From JAXDBW01 sp034678405 (GTDB lineage: Bacteria > Patescibacteriota > Patescibacteriia > UBA10025 > JAHIVO01), in the NCBI GenBank assembly GCA_034678405.1, contig JAXDBW010000009.1, forward strand, positions 1 to 40,776: a DNA stretch of 40,776 nucleotides, in the 5' to 3' direction. Position numbers and translations under genes: made by a program. This document shows positions 1 to 8,658 of this stretch, piece after piece. The notes beneath the pieces were generated by a model. It saw only the letters and a program-made list of their open reading frames with translations. It was not told the origin of the DNA and searched no databases. Every line of letters begins with the position of its first letter. Within the stretch, counting starts at the first letter, position 1.

Positions 1-1214
1 TCACGCTTTGCCGCGATGAGTTGAAAGCGCTCGACGTATCGTTCGTTCCCCCTTTTCTTCTTCGCTAGTGGTGACAGCTCAATTGGGTAATCAATAATAA
101 ACGTTGGCTTCACTATCTCCGCCCGGACCGTTTCCTTAAACAATTCATCCAGCAATTTCGCGCGGTGCGTATCGGTCGCGATGTTTATCTGACGGTCGTG
201 GAGAGCGCCGCGCAGCGTTGCGTCATCGGCTGAGTCGATGTCGATACCAGCATAGTGCAGAATCGCATCATGGAATGTCAGACGGTCAAATGGTGCGATA
301 AACGATATATTACTGCCATCGATAGTAATCGTTGTTTTGCCATGAAGCGCCTCCGCCACTTTGGAAAACAAACCCTCAGTAAACTCCATCATATCTTCAT
401 AATCCCAATATGCTGCGTACATCTCTATCTGGGTAAACTCAGGATTATGGTCACGATCGATACCTTCATTACGAAAACAGCGGGCTATTTCATATACCTT
501 CGAAAATCCACCGACGATGAGCCGTTTGAGGTACAACTCCGGGGCGATGCGGAGGTAGAGATCAGTATCGAGGGCATTGTGGTGTGTCATAAACGGACGA
601 GCCGTCGCTCCACCTGGGATTGGCTGCAGCATGGGAGTATCGACTTCGAGAAATCCCGCGTCTTCTACATATTGACGAATTGCCTTGATCAGTTTCGCTC
701 GTTGCGTAAAGATTAGTTTCACCTCTTCATTCGCGATGAGGTCGAGGTAGCGTTGACGGTAGCGCGTTTCTACATCAGACAAGCCGTGCCATTTTTCTGG
801 TAACGGCAAGAGCGATTTATAACTAATGACCCATGAGCTGGCAAGCAACGTCAGCTCCCCTCGTTTCGTGTGGAAGAGGGTGCCTGTGGCACTGATGCCG
901 TCACCAATATCAATACATGACTGAAACAAATCATAAGCCGCATGACCAACTTCATCTTTTTTTATATATACCTGGAGAGTGCCGGTGCTGTCGGAAATCG
1001 TAATAAATGTAGATCCACCGTGCCCGCGGATGCTTTTAATCCTTCCCACTATAGAGAGCGTAGCATTCTGCTGCACCAATCCAGCATGCTCGGTAATAAC
1101 CGCTTCGATGCTGTGTGAATGAGGTACAGAGGATGGATATGGATTTATTCCAGCCTTTCGTAGTGTTTCCGCTTTTTCCAGGCGGATCTGGTATTCTTCG
1201 TCTATGCGTGACAT
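1..1214 (-). CDS. lysS: Lysyl-tRNA synthetase, class II (3' end outside window)
   Basis: This gene charges tRNA-Lys with lysine in the cytoplasm. About 404 codons are present and the C-terminus runs off the left edge of the window. The N-terminal OB-fold anticodon-binding domain occupies roughly residues 45-145, with the RxxGxxTFI-type strand 'GHGGSTFITISD'. The class II catalytic core follows, with a 'RYRQRYLDLI' linker and motif 2 'RCFRNEGIDRDHNPEFTQ', typical of LysRS rather than AspRS or AsnRS. The chosen ATG starts MSRIDEEYQIR; no Shine-Dalgarno is visible before it. The upstream neighbour is greA, 93 bases away, and a separate promoter lies in that gap. The missing part should contain motif 3. 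Identity is confident; the end is unknown. Confidence 0.93.
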   Translation of the reverse strand, partial: MSRIDEEYQIRLEKAETLRKAGINPYPSSVPHSHSIEAVITEHAGLVQQNATLSIVGRIKSIRGHGGSTFITISDSTGTLQVYIKKDEVGHAAYDLFQSCIDIGDGISATGTLFHTKRGELTLLASSWVISYKSLLPLPEKWHGLSDVETRYRQRYLDLIANEEVKLIFTQRAKLIKAIRQYVEDAGFLEVDTPMLQPIPGGATARPFMTHHNALDTDLYLRIAPELYLKRLIVGGFSKVYEIARCFRNEGIDRDHNPEFTQIEMYAAYWDYEDMMEFTEGLFSKVAEALHGKTTITIDGSNISFIAPFDRLTFHDAILHYAGIDIDSADDATLRGALHDRQINIATDTHRAKLLDELFKETVRAEIVKPTFIIDYPIELSPLAKKKRGNERYVERFQLIAAKR

Positions 1215-1240
1215 GCTTTTAAGCCTTTATTTATGGGCTT

Positions 1241-1269
1241 ATGATACCAAAAACAACCTATTTGAGCAA
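1241..1269 (-). promoter_or_regulatory. Probable sigma-70-type promoter of lysS
   Basis: On the minus strand the bases read TTGCTC, a 17-base spacer, then TATCAT. The predicted start of transcription is near 1234, about 20 bases before the lysS ATG. The match is moderate (4/6 in each box), so this is a reasonable but not strong call. Confidence 0.5.
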
Positions 1270-1307
1270 CAAACAGATCAGAATACTAGGCTAGTCCCAA
1301 TTCCTGG

Positions 1308-1775
1308 CTAGTGAATAGCCACTATTTCTATTCGTTTTGTGCCTTTTGGCAGTTCAATTTCGACAATATCACCTTTTTTCTTGCCTAGAAAAGCTTGTCC
1401 AAGAGGCGATTCGTTTGAGATTTTACCTTCTTTGGGATCAGCTTCGTTTGAGCCAACTATCATGTATTCACGCTCGTCCTGATTTTCCATTATTTTAATG
1501 CGTGAACCAACTTCGACAATCCCATTATTTGAGGTTTTTTCAATAACCGTCGCATTTCTCAGAATAGTTTCAATTTCCATAATGCGCCCCTCCACAAATG
1601 CTTGTTCATTTTTCGCTTCGACATACTCTGCGTTTTCTGATAGGTCGCCCAGTTCTTTGGCAGTCTGAATACGTTCGGCAATTTCGGACCGTTTTGTATT
1701 TTTTAGCTCAGCGAGCTCAGTTTTGAGCTTCGCGAGTCCTTCTTTGGTAATAAATGTGTCTTGACTGGTAGCCAT
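1308..1775 (-). CDS. greA: Transcription elongation factor GreA
   Basis: GreA binds the secondary channel of RNA polymerase and stimulates cleavage of backtracked RNA. The 155-residue length is normal for the family. The N-terminal half is the antiparallel coiled coil (about residues 10-75), carrying the signature 'LGDLSENAEYVEAK', whose acidic residues (D, E) reach the polymerase active site. The C-terminal half is the FKBP-like domain, with 'SPLGQAFLGKKKGDIVEI'. It follows mrdA by 156 bases and has its own promoter, so it is probably transcribed apart from the shape operon. The ATG is preceded by 'CAGGCCAGT', with no real Shine-Dalgarno. lysS follows after 93 bases, a pairing that is common in bacteria. 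Confidence 0.96.
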   Translation of the reverse strand: MATSQDTFITKEGLAKLKTELAELKNTKRSEIAERIQTAKELGDLSENAEYVEAKNEQAFVEGRIMEIETILRNATVIEKTSNNGIVEVGSRIKIMENQDEREYMIVGSNEADPKEGKISNESPLGQAFLGKKKGDIVEIELPKGTKRIEIVAIH

Positions 1776-1871
1776 ACTGGCCTGAGAAATAAATACGATA
1801 TTAACTACTTACCTACTTGAATAACATGGGTAGGCAGATGAAATATGGTATTGCTGATTTTACGCCAAGAT

Positions 1872-1900
1872 ATTGTACTGCAGTTTCGGCCTGGTGTCAA
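1872..1900 (-). promoter_or_regulatory. Strong promoter of greA
   Basis: The minus strand reads TTGACA, a 17-base spacer, then TACAAT, in the gap between mrdA and greA. The predicted start is near 1865, giving a leader of about 90 bases. The -35 box is perfect and the -10 box matches 5 of 6. Confidence 0.7.
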
Positions 1901-1913
1901 CACGCTTATCCAC

Positions 1914-1942
1914 AGTATATTTTTGCTAATGTTAGCGATTAA
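1914..1942 (-). promoter_or_regulatory. Possible second, upstream greA promoter overlapping a palindrome
   Basis: The minus strand reads TTAATC, a 17-base spacer and TATACT, just upstream of the stronger greA promoter. The spacer contains the perfect palindrome GCTAA-CA-TTAGC (1925-1936) followed by an A-run; its left part overlaps the mrdA stop codon. A palindrome between the -35 and -10 boxes is operator-like, but this is inference only. Confidence 0.4.
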
Positions 1943-3848
1943 ACCAGTATTTAAGCGCATCGAGAGCTACTGGAAGTGCTGTGTCATTTCCCCCACCACC
2001 AGCCTCGACCAATACCACAATGGCGATTTCCGGGTTTTCGTATGGGGCGTAGGCAGTGAACCATGAGTGCGTTTGCTCATCAGCTCCGAATTGGGCAGTC
2101 CCAGTCTTACCAGCGGCTGTCACGGGCAGCTCCTGCAGCCGGCGCGCGCTCCCACTGAGCACAGCTTCACGCAGGCCTTCTTGGACAGGAGTGATGTATT
2201 TATGCTCAACTACCTGCTGGTTTATTACTTCAGGTGTTACCGCTTGGGTGACCGTGCCATCCTGGTCAGTGTACGCATGGACAAGATGAGGCCGGTACCG
2301 GGTACCGCCGTTAGCAATCGTAGCGATGTAATTTGCCACCTGCAGTGGTGTAACGAGTAAATCACCCTGGCCGATGCTGAGGTGATACGTGTCACCAATA
2401 TACCATCGTTCACCCTTCACCTCTTCTTTCCATTCTTTTGACGGAAGAAAGCCAGTTGCTTCACCCGGTAGGTCGATGCCGAGAAGTGCGTTTAAACCAA
2501 ACTTTTCTAAATACGTCCGTATCCGATCGACGCCAAGTCCATTGCGATCTTCATCGCCACCCCCAACGAGGTAAAAATATGTATTCACCGATTCGGCAAT
2601 TGCCTTCTTGAGGTCTGTCGTGCCATGGCCGCCGGCCTTCCAATCGGGGAAAAACCACTGGCCAATGCGAATGCCGCCTGTACTCTGCACCGTTGTCGAA
2701 GGGGTAATAATCCCCTCGGCTAGGCCAGCGACGCCGATAAGTGGCTTTATGGTCGATCCTGATGGGTATTCGCCCGAAACAGCGCGGTTGAATAGTGGTT
2801 TACGTGGATCATTAATCATTTCTTGGTACCGGGCGCTACTGATCCCTCGGTTGAATTCGTTATTATCAAACGACGGTTCAGACAAAAGGGCAAGCACTTC
2901 ACCGTTACGGGGGTCAATAGCCACAGCGGCTGCACCGGTAACCGCTGAATTATGGTCGAGAACATCGTTTAAAGAATTTGCCAGTGTATCCTGGAGCCCT
3001 TTATCGAGGCTGAGCTCAATGTTTTTCCCCGGTATTGGGGCGACTTCGCTAATGACGGCGTTTTCTTTGCCAAGCGAATCAACTTCTACTTCTTTTTTTC
3101 CGTACGTTCCGCGCAATGTGGACTCATAGTATTGTTCAATGCCGGCCTTTCCAATGACATCATCAAATAAATAATCAGGACGATTTGCAAGCTCGTCTTC
3201 AGATATCTTGCTCAAGTATCCGATGACACTGGAGAAGCTTTCACCGCCGACGTACTCACGAAACGTTGAGGGAGTTACAGAAATTCCCGGAAGGTTTTTT
3301 GCCTGCAGCTGGAGCATGATAGCTTTCGTATAGTCTAGATGCTCTACCAGCGTATGACTCTCGTACGAGTAGCTGTCAGCGTCATCAATGACTAGCGTAA
3401 CCGCCTCAACGGATTCACCGGTGGTGTCGGCGACCTTCTCGATAAGCGCGACGCGTTCAGCTGGATCGACGGGTAAATCAGCGGGGGTAAATGATACAAC
3501 AAAGTTCGGTACATTCACTGCGAGCTCAGTCCCAGTGCGGTCGTAGATCACGCCACGCGGTGCTTTAATTTCGTGAATCCGAATGCGATTGTCTTCAGCC
3601 GCGATACGATACTCATTCCCAGAAATTATTTGTAAATAGGCAGTCCGAAAAAAGAGTATGCCGAAGAATACGACAACCCCCAAAAACACCCAGCGGAGGC
3701 GCCCCGTTTCAAAGTTGGACGAAACATAGCCAGATGTTTGCGCTCCAGGACTATATGAATTCTCAACCCAATCGACCCGATAGTGCCGCCGAGGCACTCG
3801 CTCTGAGTGAGAGTTGCCGATGCTAAAAATATCGTCAGGTTTTGTCAT
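1932..3848 (-). CDS. mrdA: Penicillin-binding protein 2 (peptidoglycan DD-transpeptidase)
   Basis: This is the class B penicillin-binding protein of the elongation machinery, which cross-links peptidoglycan on the outer face of the membrane together with MreBCD. It has 638 residues: a cytoplasmic N-terminus of about 50 residues, one membrane anchor (about 52-72), a pedestal domain beginning with the 'APRGVIYDRTG' motif, and a transpeptidase domain. The three catalytic motifs are visible: STIK (S365, K368), SVN (420-422) and KTG (581-583). It is the last gene after mreB-mreC-mreD, 18 bases beyond mreD, matching the classical mreBCD-mrdA order. Its TAA stop falls inside a short palindrome. No Shine-Dalgarno is seen. 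I see no rodA in the window. Confidence 0.95.
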   Translation of the reverse strand: MTKPDDIFSIGNSHSERVPRRHYRVDWVENSYSPGAQTSGYVSSNFETGRLRWVFLGVVVFFGILFFRTAYLQIISGNEYRIAAEDNRIRIHEIKAPRGVIYDRTGTELAVNVPNFVVSFTPADLPVDPAERVALIEKVADTTGESVEAVTLVIDDADSYSYESHTLVEHLDYTKAIMLQLQAKNLPGISVTPSTFREYVGGESFSSVIGYLSKISEDELANRPDYLFDDVIGKAGIEQYYESTLRGTYGKKEVEVDSLGKENAVISEVAPIPGKNIELSLDKGLQDTLANSLNDVLDHNSAVTGAAAVAIDPRNGEVLALLSEPSFDNNEFNRGISSARYQEMINDPRKPLFNRAVSGEYPSGSTIKPLIGVAGLAEGIITPSTTVQSTGGIRIGQWFFPDWKAGGHGTTDLKKAIAESVNTYFYLVGGGDEDRNGLGVDRIRTYLEKFGLNALLGIDLPGEATGFLPSKEWKEEVKGERWYIGDTYHLSIGQGDLLVTPLQVANYIATIANGGTRYRPHLVHAYTDQDGTVTQAVTPEVINQQVVEHKYITPVQEGLREAVLSGSARRLQELPVTAAGKTGTAQFGADEQTHSWFTAYAPYENPEIAIVVLVEAGGGGNDTALPVALDALKYWFNR

Positions 3849-3866
3849 CCGATGAAATATTACTCA

Positions 3867-4400
3867 CTATACCCGCTGGCTCATACGGAACCGCAGGCGG
3901 AATCGTGTCGCCACGAAGTGAAGGAAGGTATACAATAACACAATAAGCACAGAATTGACAACTACCTGCCACCCAACCTGCGGAAGGTATTCTGCTAGTG
4001 GGGCGCTGCTATACGCGCGCCAATCAAGCCAATACGCAACCTGCGTCACTAGCCAAACAATCGCGTGATACAATACGGTACTCGTTGCCATTACTAGAAT
4101 GAGTGAGTATAGGGACTTACGGGCAAATAATTGTCGGAAGGCGGTATACATAACAATAACCGGTGCAAGCATGGCAAGGGTATACGTGCCAAATATATGA
4201 CTAGAATATAGATCCAACGTCACCCCCGCTACGAGAGCAAAAGTATATCCTCGCTCATAATTCACGGTGACCGCGAGCAACACTGCAATGATGAGCGGTA
4301 TGTGCACATACTTTTGAATCGGCGCAAATGCCTCGAGGTAGCTCAAATAAAAAAGAATGAGCAGTATCGTTAAAATAATATAAATAATGTGCCTAGTCAT
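3867..4400 (-). CDS. mreD: Rod shape-determining protein MreD
   Basis: MreD is an integral membrane protein that couples MreC to the cell-wall elongation complex. The 177-residue protein is almost wholly hydrophobic, with about five predicted membrane segments, and has the family's usual length. Sequence conservation in MreD is low, so the call rests mainly on topology and on its position between mreC and mrdA. I chose the ATG at 4400 (MTRHIIYI) over a TTG one codon upstream. It overlaps the end of mreC by 8 bases, which suggests translational coupling. Confidence 0.88.
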   Translation of the reverse strand: MTRHIIYIILTILLILFYLSYLEAFAPIQKYVHIPLIIAVLLAVTVNYERGYTFALVAGVTLDLYSSHIFGTYTLAMLAPVIVMYTAFRQLFARKSLYSLILVMATSTVLYHAIVWLVTQVAYWLDWRAYSSAPLAEYLPQVGWQVVVNSVLIVLLYTFLHFVATRFRLRFRMSQRV

Positions 4401-5208
4401 CAAACGGGAGTATTACAGTCACGATACGAATAGTCGCATAATCCACGAGTGGATCAATGGTTGCCTCCTGAAATAACTCGCCTTCCTTGCGTACTATATT
4501 ACTAATCGTCCCAATAATAAGGTCGGCCGGAATTTCTTCCTCGAGCCCTGAGGTGGTGACCGTCTGTCCCTCAGTAATGGTGTCGCTCTGAGGGATCAAT
4601 GACATATTGAGTGAGAGTCCGAATTCGCCACGAACAATCCCCGGACTTCGTGGATCGTTTTGCACTACCGCACTAACTTCACTTTGGTTGTCGTTCAAGA
4701 GTAGTACCTTTGATACCGCGCTGTTAGTGTCGATGACAGTGCCAATCAGGACGCCACCGCCAGTCATGACCGGATACCCTACCTGGATGCCTGCCGCATC
4801 GCCTTTATTTATGATAACCGTTTTAAGATATTCATCGGCAGTTCGTCCAATCACTTTGGCGGTAACGGAATTGAACTGGGTATTGGTAATGTAGTCTAGT
4901 TCCTCGCGGGCAACGGACGCGTCCTTGATATTGTTTTCGAGCCTGAGGTTTTGGTCGGTTAGCTCAGTAATGCGATCTTTAAGTGACTGATTCTCCTCAC
5001 GGAGCTGGGAAATACTCTGGAAATAACCAGCTAGCCCCTTTGTGTTTTTTGCTGCAGAAGTAAAAAATTCTTGCACCGGCGCAAAAACAGTAGTTACGAC
5101 GTTTTCTACTGGACGGAGCACCCCGAGTCGCTGAGCACCTACGAGTAGGGCGATTCCCAGAGCGGTGGCCACGACAATACCGATACGAGTACCAAAAAAC
5201 TTCTTCAT
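4393..5208 (-). CDS. mreC: Rod shape-determining protein MreC
   Basis: MreC is a bitopic membrane protein whose extracytoplasmic part links MreB filaments to penicillin-binding proteins. The 271-residue protein has a single N-terminal membrane segment (about 9-27), then a coiled coil (about 55-95, 'LREENQSLKDRITELTDQN'), then a beta-rich domain carrying the family motif 'VIGRTADEYLKTVIINKG'. It begins 2 bases after the mreB stop codon (TAA, CT, ATG), so the two are probably translationally coupled. Length and architecture are normal for the family. Confidence 0.94.
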   Translation of the reverse strand: MKKFFGTRIGIVVATALGIALLVGAQRLGVLRPVENVVTTVFAPVQEFFTSAAKNTKGLAGYFQSISQLREENQSLKDRITELTDQNLRLENNIKDASVAREELDYITNTQFNSVTAKVIGRTADEYLKTVIINKGDAAGIQVGYPVMTGGGVLIGTVIDTNSAVSKVLLLNDNQSEVSAVVQNDPRSPGIVRGEFGLSLNMSLIPQSDTITEGQTVTTSGLEEEIPADLIIGTISNIVRKEGELFQEATIDPLVDYATIRIVTVILPFDD

Positions 5209-5210
5209 AG

Positions 5211-6272
5211 TTAGTTAATCAAAGAAGATCCCGTTTCATCACTCGATAGTACTTCTTTTAAATTTTCTAGATCATCGAGTACAATACCGGCGCCGCGGGC
5301 CACCGCAGTGAGCGGATCATCAGTGATATGCACCGGAATTTTGGTCTCCTGTTTGACGAGGGTGTCTAGTCCGCGGAGGAGAGCGCCGCCCCCAGCGAGC
5401 ATAATTCCACGTTCGTATATATCAGCTACTAATTCTGGAGGGGTAATCTCAATCGTCGTTTTTATCCCCTCAACGATCTGTCGAAGTGAACGGTTAATCG
5501 CTTCTCGTATATGATTACTATTGACCGTGACCTCCTTTGGTAATCCTGTTATAAGGTCTCGGCCGCGCATCGTAGTTTCGACTGGTTCCTCCGAGGGGAG
5601 GGCTGACCCTATTTGTATTTTTATTTGTTCGGCAGTTCGCTCTCCCAGCAAGAGATTAAAATGGTCTCGCGCATACTGAATAATATTCTGATCAAATTCA
5701 TCACCGGCTACCCGGAGAGACTTCCACGTGACAACGCCACCCAGTGATATAATCGCGATCTCTGTGGTTCCCCCACCAATATCTACTACCATATTTCCCG
5801 AGGCATCCTGGATGGGTAGGCGAGCTCCAATCGCTGACGCAACGGGCTCCTCGATCAGGAACGCTTCACGTGCTCCAGCATTCAGACAGGCGTCCTCTAC
5901 CGCTTTGCGCTCTACCTCTGTTACACCGAGTGGGATACCAATGACAATGCGCGGTCGAGGCAAGATGGAAAAACTTTCTCGATGCACTTTATCAATGAAA
6001 TATTTAAGCATTTTTTCCGTAACCTCAAAATCAGAAATCACCCCATCCACGAGCGGGCGTGAAGCAACTATATGAGCTGGGGTCTTGCCGATCATCTTTT
6101 GGGCTTCGATGCCTACGGCAAGAATCTGATCATTCCGGTTATTTATGGCGACGACGCTCGGTTCATTGATCACAATGCCCCGGTCTCGTACATAAACGAG
6201 AGTATTGGCAGTGCCCAAATCGATGCCCATGTCCTTTGAAAATCGACCGAGAAAGTTATCAAAAATACTCAT
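5211..6272 (-). CDS. mreB: Rod shape-determining protein MreB (operon copy)
   Basis: MreB is the actin-like cytoskeletal ATPase that organises lateral wall synthesis. The 353-residue protein has phosphate-binding loop 1 'DLGTANTLVYVRDRG', the interdomain 'VVDIGGGTTEIAIISLGG' loop and the adenosine loop 'LAGGGALLRGLD'. It sits directly before mreC, mreD and mrdA and 3 bases after proS, so it is the canonical copy. A second, diverged MreB is encoded at 12451-13461. This copy keeps 'GTAN' in loop 1, whereas the second copy has 'GTTN'. Confidence 0.96.
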   Translation of the reverse strand: MSIFDNFLGRFSKDMGIDLGTANTLVYVRDRGIVINEPSVVAINNRNDQILAVGIEAQKMIGKTPAHIVASRPLVDGVISDFEVTEKMLKYFIDKVHRESFSILPRPRIVIGIPLGVTEVERKAVEDACLNAGAREAFLIEEPVASAIGARLPIQDASGNMVVDIGGGTTEIAIISLGGVVTWKSLRVAGDEFDQNIIQYARDHFNLLLGERTAEQIKIQIGSALPSEEPVETTMRGRDLITGLPKEVTVNSNHIREAINRSLRQIVEGIKTTIEITPPELVADIYERGIMLAGGGALLRGLDTLVKQETKIPVHITDDPLTAVARGAGIVLDDLENLKEVLSSDETGSSLIN

Positions 6273-6275
6273 GAT

Positions 6276-7508
6276 TTATTCTGTTATCTTCTTTAAACAA
6301 GCGGCGACGGGTAGTACCGTCGATTGCCCGGTGGTGCGGTCGGTATGCTCTACGTGCGTGCCGGTTTTTTCTGAGACTACGATACGATGTGGAATTCCCA
6401 TAAGATCAGCGTCACCGAGCTTGACGCCCGCGCGTTCGTCTCGATCATCATACAGAGACGAAATACCATTTTGTTCGAATTGGGCGTAGACTTTTTCCGC
6501 GTGCGCGAGCACCTTCTGGTCAACACCGATTGAGACGATATGCGCTGTATACGGTGCTACTGCAGCTGGCCAGCGAAGTCCCCGCTCATCATTGTGTACT
6601 TCAGCGATAGCACCCATGACCCTACCGAGTCCGATACCATAGCATCCCATAAGAATTGGCTGCTCATCACCGTTTTGGTCAGTATATGTTAAACCAAACT
6701 TACTCGAAAACTTGTCCTTAAGAGGAAAAATATTGCCCACTTCTATCGCTTTTTGTGCTACCAGTGTGGATTTTCCGCACTGAGGGCACCTATTGTACTC
6801 TTTTATAATCTCGTCATTCACACCGATGTGACACGATTCGCAGAGATGAATAGTATCTTCACCAGCCTCAGTCAGTGTCTGAAACTCATGAGAAAATTTG
6901 GAAAAAGTTCCACCTGAAGCAAAGGTGAGGTGAGTTCGGTTTCCAAGACCGACACGTTGGAAAATGCGCGAATACACCTCCTTCATATACTCATAATATG
7001 CGTCCAAATCTTCCTGGGTCGTGTGGAAGGAGTACAAATCCTTCATAATGAATTCGCGTCCTCGCAGTATGCCCGATTTAGCACGTAGTTCATTACGAAA
7101 TTTTGTCTGTATTTGGTAGAGGTAGAGGGGTAATTCTTTATATGATTGAATGTATTTCTTAACCAGCGGGACGATAACTTCTTCGTGACTTTGGCCCAGC
7201 ACTAGTTTTTTCTTGTTCGCCATTTCTAAATGGAAAAGTACATCTATATCCGCCCGGCCAGTTTGTTCATAGAGCTCCTCTGGATGGAGTGCCGGCATAA
7301 ACAACTCTTGACCACCGGCAGCATTAACTTCCTCGCGAATAATGCGTTCAATATTTTTTATGACGCGCCATCCTAGTGGTAGATATGAGTAGACACCAGC
7401 AAAAAGCTTACTGATATAGCCAGCCTGCTCAAGTGCTTGAGCATTGTGCGACACCTCATCTTTTGGTGCTTGGCGCTGCGTTTTCGGAAATAACGTCGAT
7501 AGTTTCAT
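6276..7508 (-). CDS. proS: Prolyl-tRNA synthetase lacking the editing insertion
   Basis: This enzyme charges tRNA-Pro. At 410 residues it is much shorter than the roughly 570-residue bacterial type. Class II motif 2 is visible around 'TKFRNELRAKSGILRGREF', and motif 3 around 'GCYGIGLGRVMGAI'. Between them, where the INS editing domain of about 180 residues would sit, only about 60 residues are found. These carry two CxxC pairs ('CESC' and 'CPQC') separated by about 17 residues, resembling a small zinc knuckle. A normal anticodon-binding domain follows, with 'GVKLGDADLMGIPHRIVV'. Without INS, cis editing of Ala-tRNA-Pro should be absent. It sits in the frr-rseP-proS-mreB run with gaps of 3-6 bases. 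Confidence 0.94.
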   Translation of the reverse strand: MKLSTLFPKTQRQAPKDEVSHNAQALEQAGYISKLFAGVYSYLPLGWRVIKNIERIIREEVNAAGGQELFMPALHPEELYEQTGRADIDVLFHLEMANKKKLVLGQSHEEVIVPLVKKYIQSYKELPLYLYQIQTKFRNELRAKSGILRGREFIMKDLYSFHTTQEDLDAYYEYMKEVYSRIFQRVGLGNRTHLTFASGGTFSKFSHEFQTLTEAGEDTIHLCESCHIGVNDEIIKEYNRCPQCGKSTLVAQKAIEVGNIFPLKDKFSSKFGLTYTDQNGDEQPILMGCYGIGLGRVMGAIAEVHNDERGLRWPAAVAPYTAHIVSIGVDQKVLAHAEKVYAQFEQNGISSLYDDRDERAGVKLGDADLMGIPHRIVVSEKTGTHVEHTDRTTGQSTVLPVAACLKKITE

Positions 7509-7514
7509 ATGGGA

Positions 7515-8654
7515 TTACAAAAAATGAGAAATATCTCTCACCGTAACCAAAAGCACCAGCGCTATCAGGGTGAGGAAGCCAATATTATTAATGAGCGCTT
7601 CGGTCCGCTGCTGCATGGCTTTTCCTCGTATTTTTTCAATCACCACAAATAGTAAGCGTCCTCCGTCAAGCGCTGGAAATGGAATGATATTAATAATCGC
7701 CAGATTGAGTGAGAGCATGGCCGCGAACTGAAGTACGTATATGAAGCCGAGCTGCGCCACCTGCCCCGTGAGGGCGGCGACACCGATCGGGCCCGCGACA
7801 TCTGCGCCGGCTCCATGGCCCATGATAAGCGAGGCAATAATACCTGCAAAAGCTAGAACTATTTGTGCTAGCAAAAGAAAAGTTGTTTTAAAACCTACCC
7901 ATATTGCTTGATACCACGGGTATCGAACTAATCCAGTTTCAGCTAGCCCAACGCCAATCGCGCCCTGCCCTTCGCTATAGAGGGCTTCGGGAATAACTGT
8001 CGCGGTCGCCTCAGTGTCTCCACGAGAATATGAAATAACAATCTCCTGTCCCAATTTCGGCTGGGTATAGTTCTGGAAGTCTTGAACGGTCTGGGGATTA
8101 TACTCATCAATCCCTTCGATAATATCCCCTGTTTGGAGGCCGGCTGACGCGGCGGGGCTGTCTGATTCGACTTGGAGGACCTGGAGGTGGTGCTCTGACA
8201 CTATTGCGCCATCGGGCGCTGTGTCACCAATTGCTCCGGGAAGTCCGATGCTAAACCCCACCGATATAAGCACAAAAGCCAAAATAACATTCATAACCAC
8301 TCCTGCTACCAGTACTACCGCCCGTCGCCATATTGGTTTGTGAGAAAAGCTATCATTCGCGTTGGCACTATCCCCCTGTTCTCCTTTTATTTTTACAAAT
8401 CCTCCGAAGGGTAACCAGTTGATTGAGTAGACAGTGTCATAGGTATGTGCCGTGTCTACGTTTTTTTTGCCCCAGACGATGGTCCAACGATTCGATTGAC
8501 GGTGACGCATAATGCCAGCCATCCGCGGTGGGAATCCAAAACCAAACTCCTCAACGGCCATGCCCATTCGCTTAGCCATAATAAAATGACCTAGCTCGTG
8601 AACAAAAACGAGGATGCCCAGAATAACTACAAATAAAATTATTGTCGTCAGCAT
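7515..8654 (-). CDS. rseP: Site-2 intramembrane metalloprotease RseP/RIP family
   Basis: This is a membrane-embedded zinc protease that cleaves transmembrane substrates such as anti-sigma factors or signal-peptide remnants. The 379-residue protein has HExxH in the first membrane segment ('FVHELGHF', H19, E20, H23). A periplasmic PDZ domain spans about residues 150-212 ('SPAASAGLQTGDIIEGID'), and the C-terminal 'ALDGGRLLF' carries the third zinc ligand. The order frr-rseP-proS is widespread in bacteria. Which substrate it cuts here cannot be seen; no anti-sigma factor is encoded nearby. Confidence 0.93.
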   Translation of the reverse strand: MLTTIILFVVILGILVFVHELGHFIMAKRMGMAVEEFGFGFPPRMAGIMRHRQSNRWTIVWGKKNVDTAHTYDTVYSINWLPFGGFVKIKGEQGDSANANDSFSHKPIWRRAVVLVAGVVMNVILAFVLISVGFSIGLPGAIGDTAPDGAIVSEHHLQVLQVESDSPAASAGLQTGDIIEGIDEYNPQTVQDFQNYTQPKLGQEIVISYSRGDTEATATVIPEALYSEGQGAIGVGLAETGLVRYPWYQAIWVGFKTTFLLLAQIVLAFAGIIASLIMGHGAGADVAGPIGVAALTGQVAQLGFIYVLQFAAMLSLNLAIINIIPFPALDGGRLLFVVIEKIRGKAMQQRTEALINNIGFLTLIALVLLVTVRDISHFL

Positions 8655-8658
8655 ACTG

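Noticed and set aside
255..716. Long plus-strand open frame opposite lysS
   Set aside because: It is the shadow of the lysS coding frame, has no recognisable motif, and the minus-strand frame encodes a clear synthetase.
1220..1241. Inverted repeat TAAGCC / GGCTTA before the lysS start
   Set aside because: The predicted transcription start falls inside it, so the RNA would hold only half; there is no T-run to make it a terminator.
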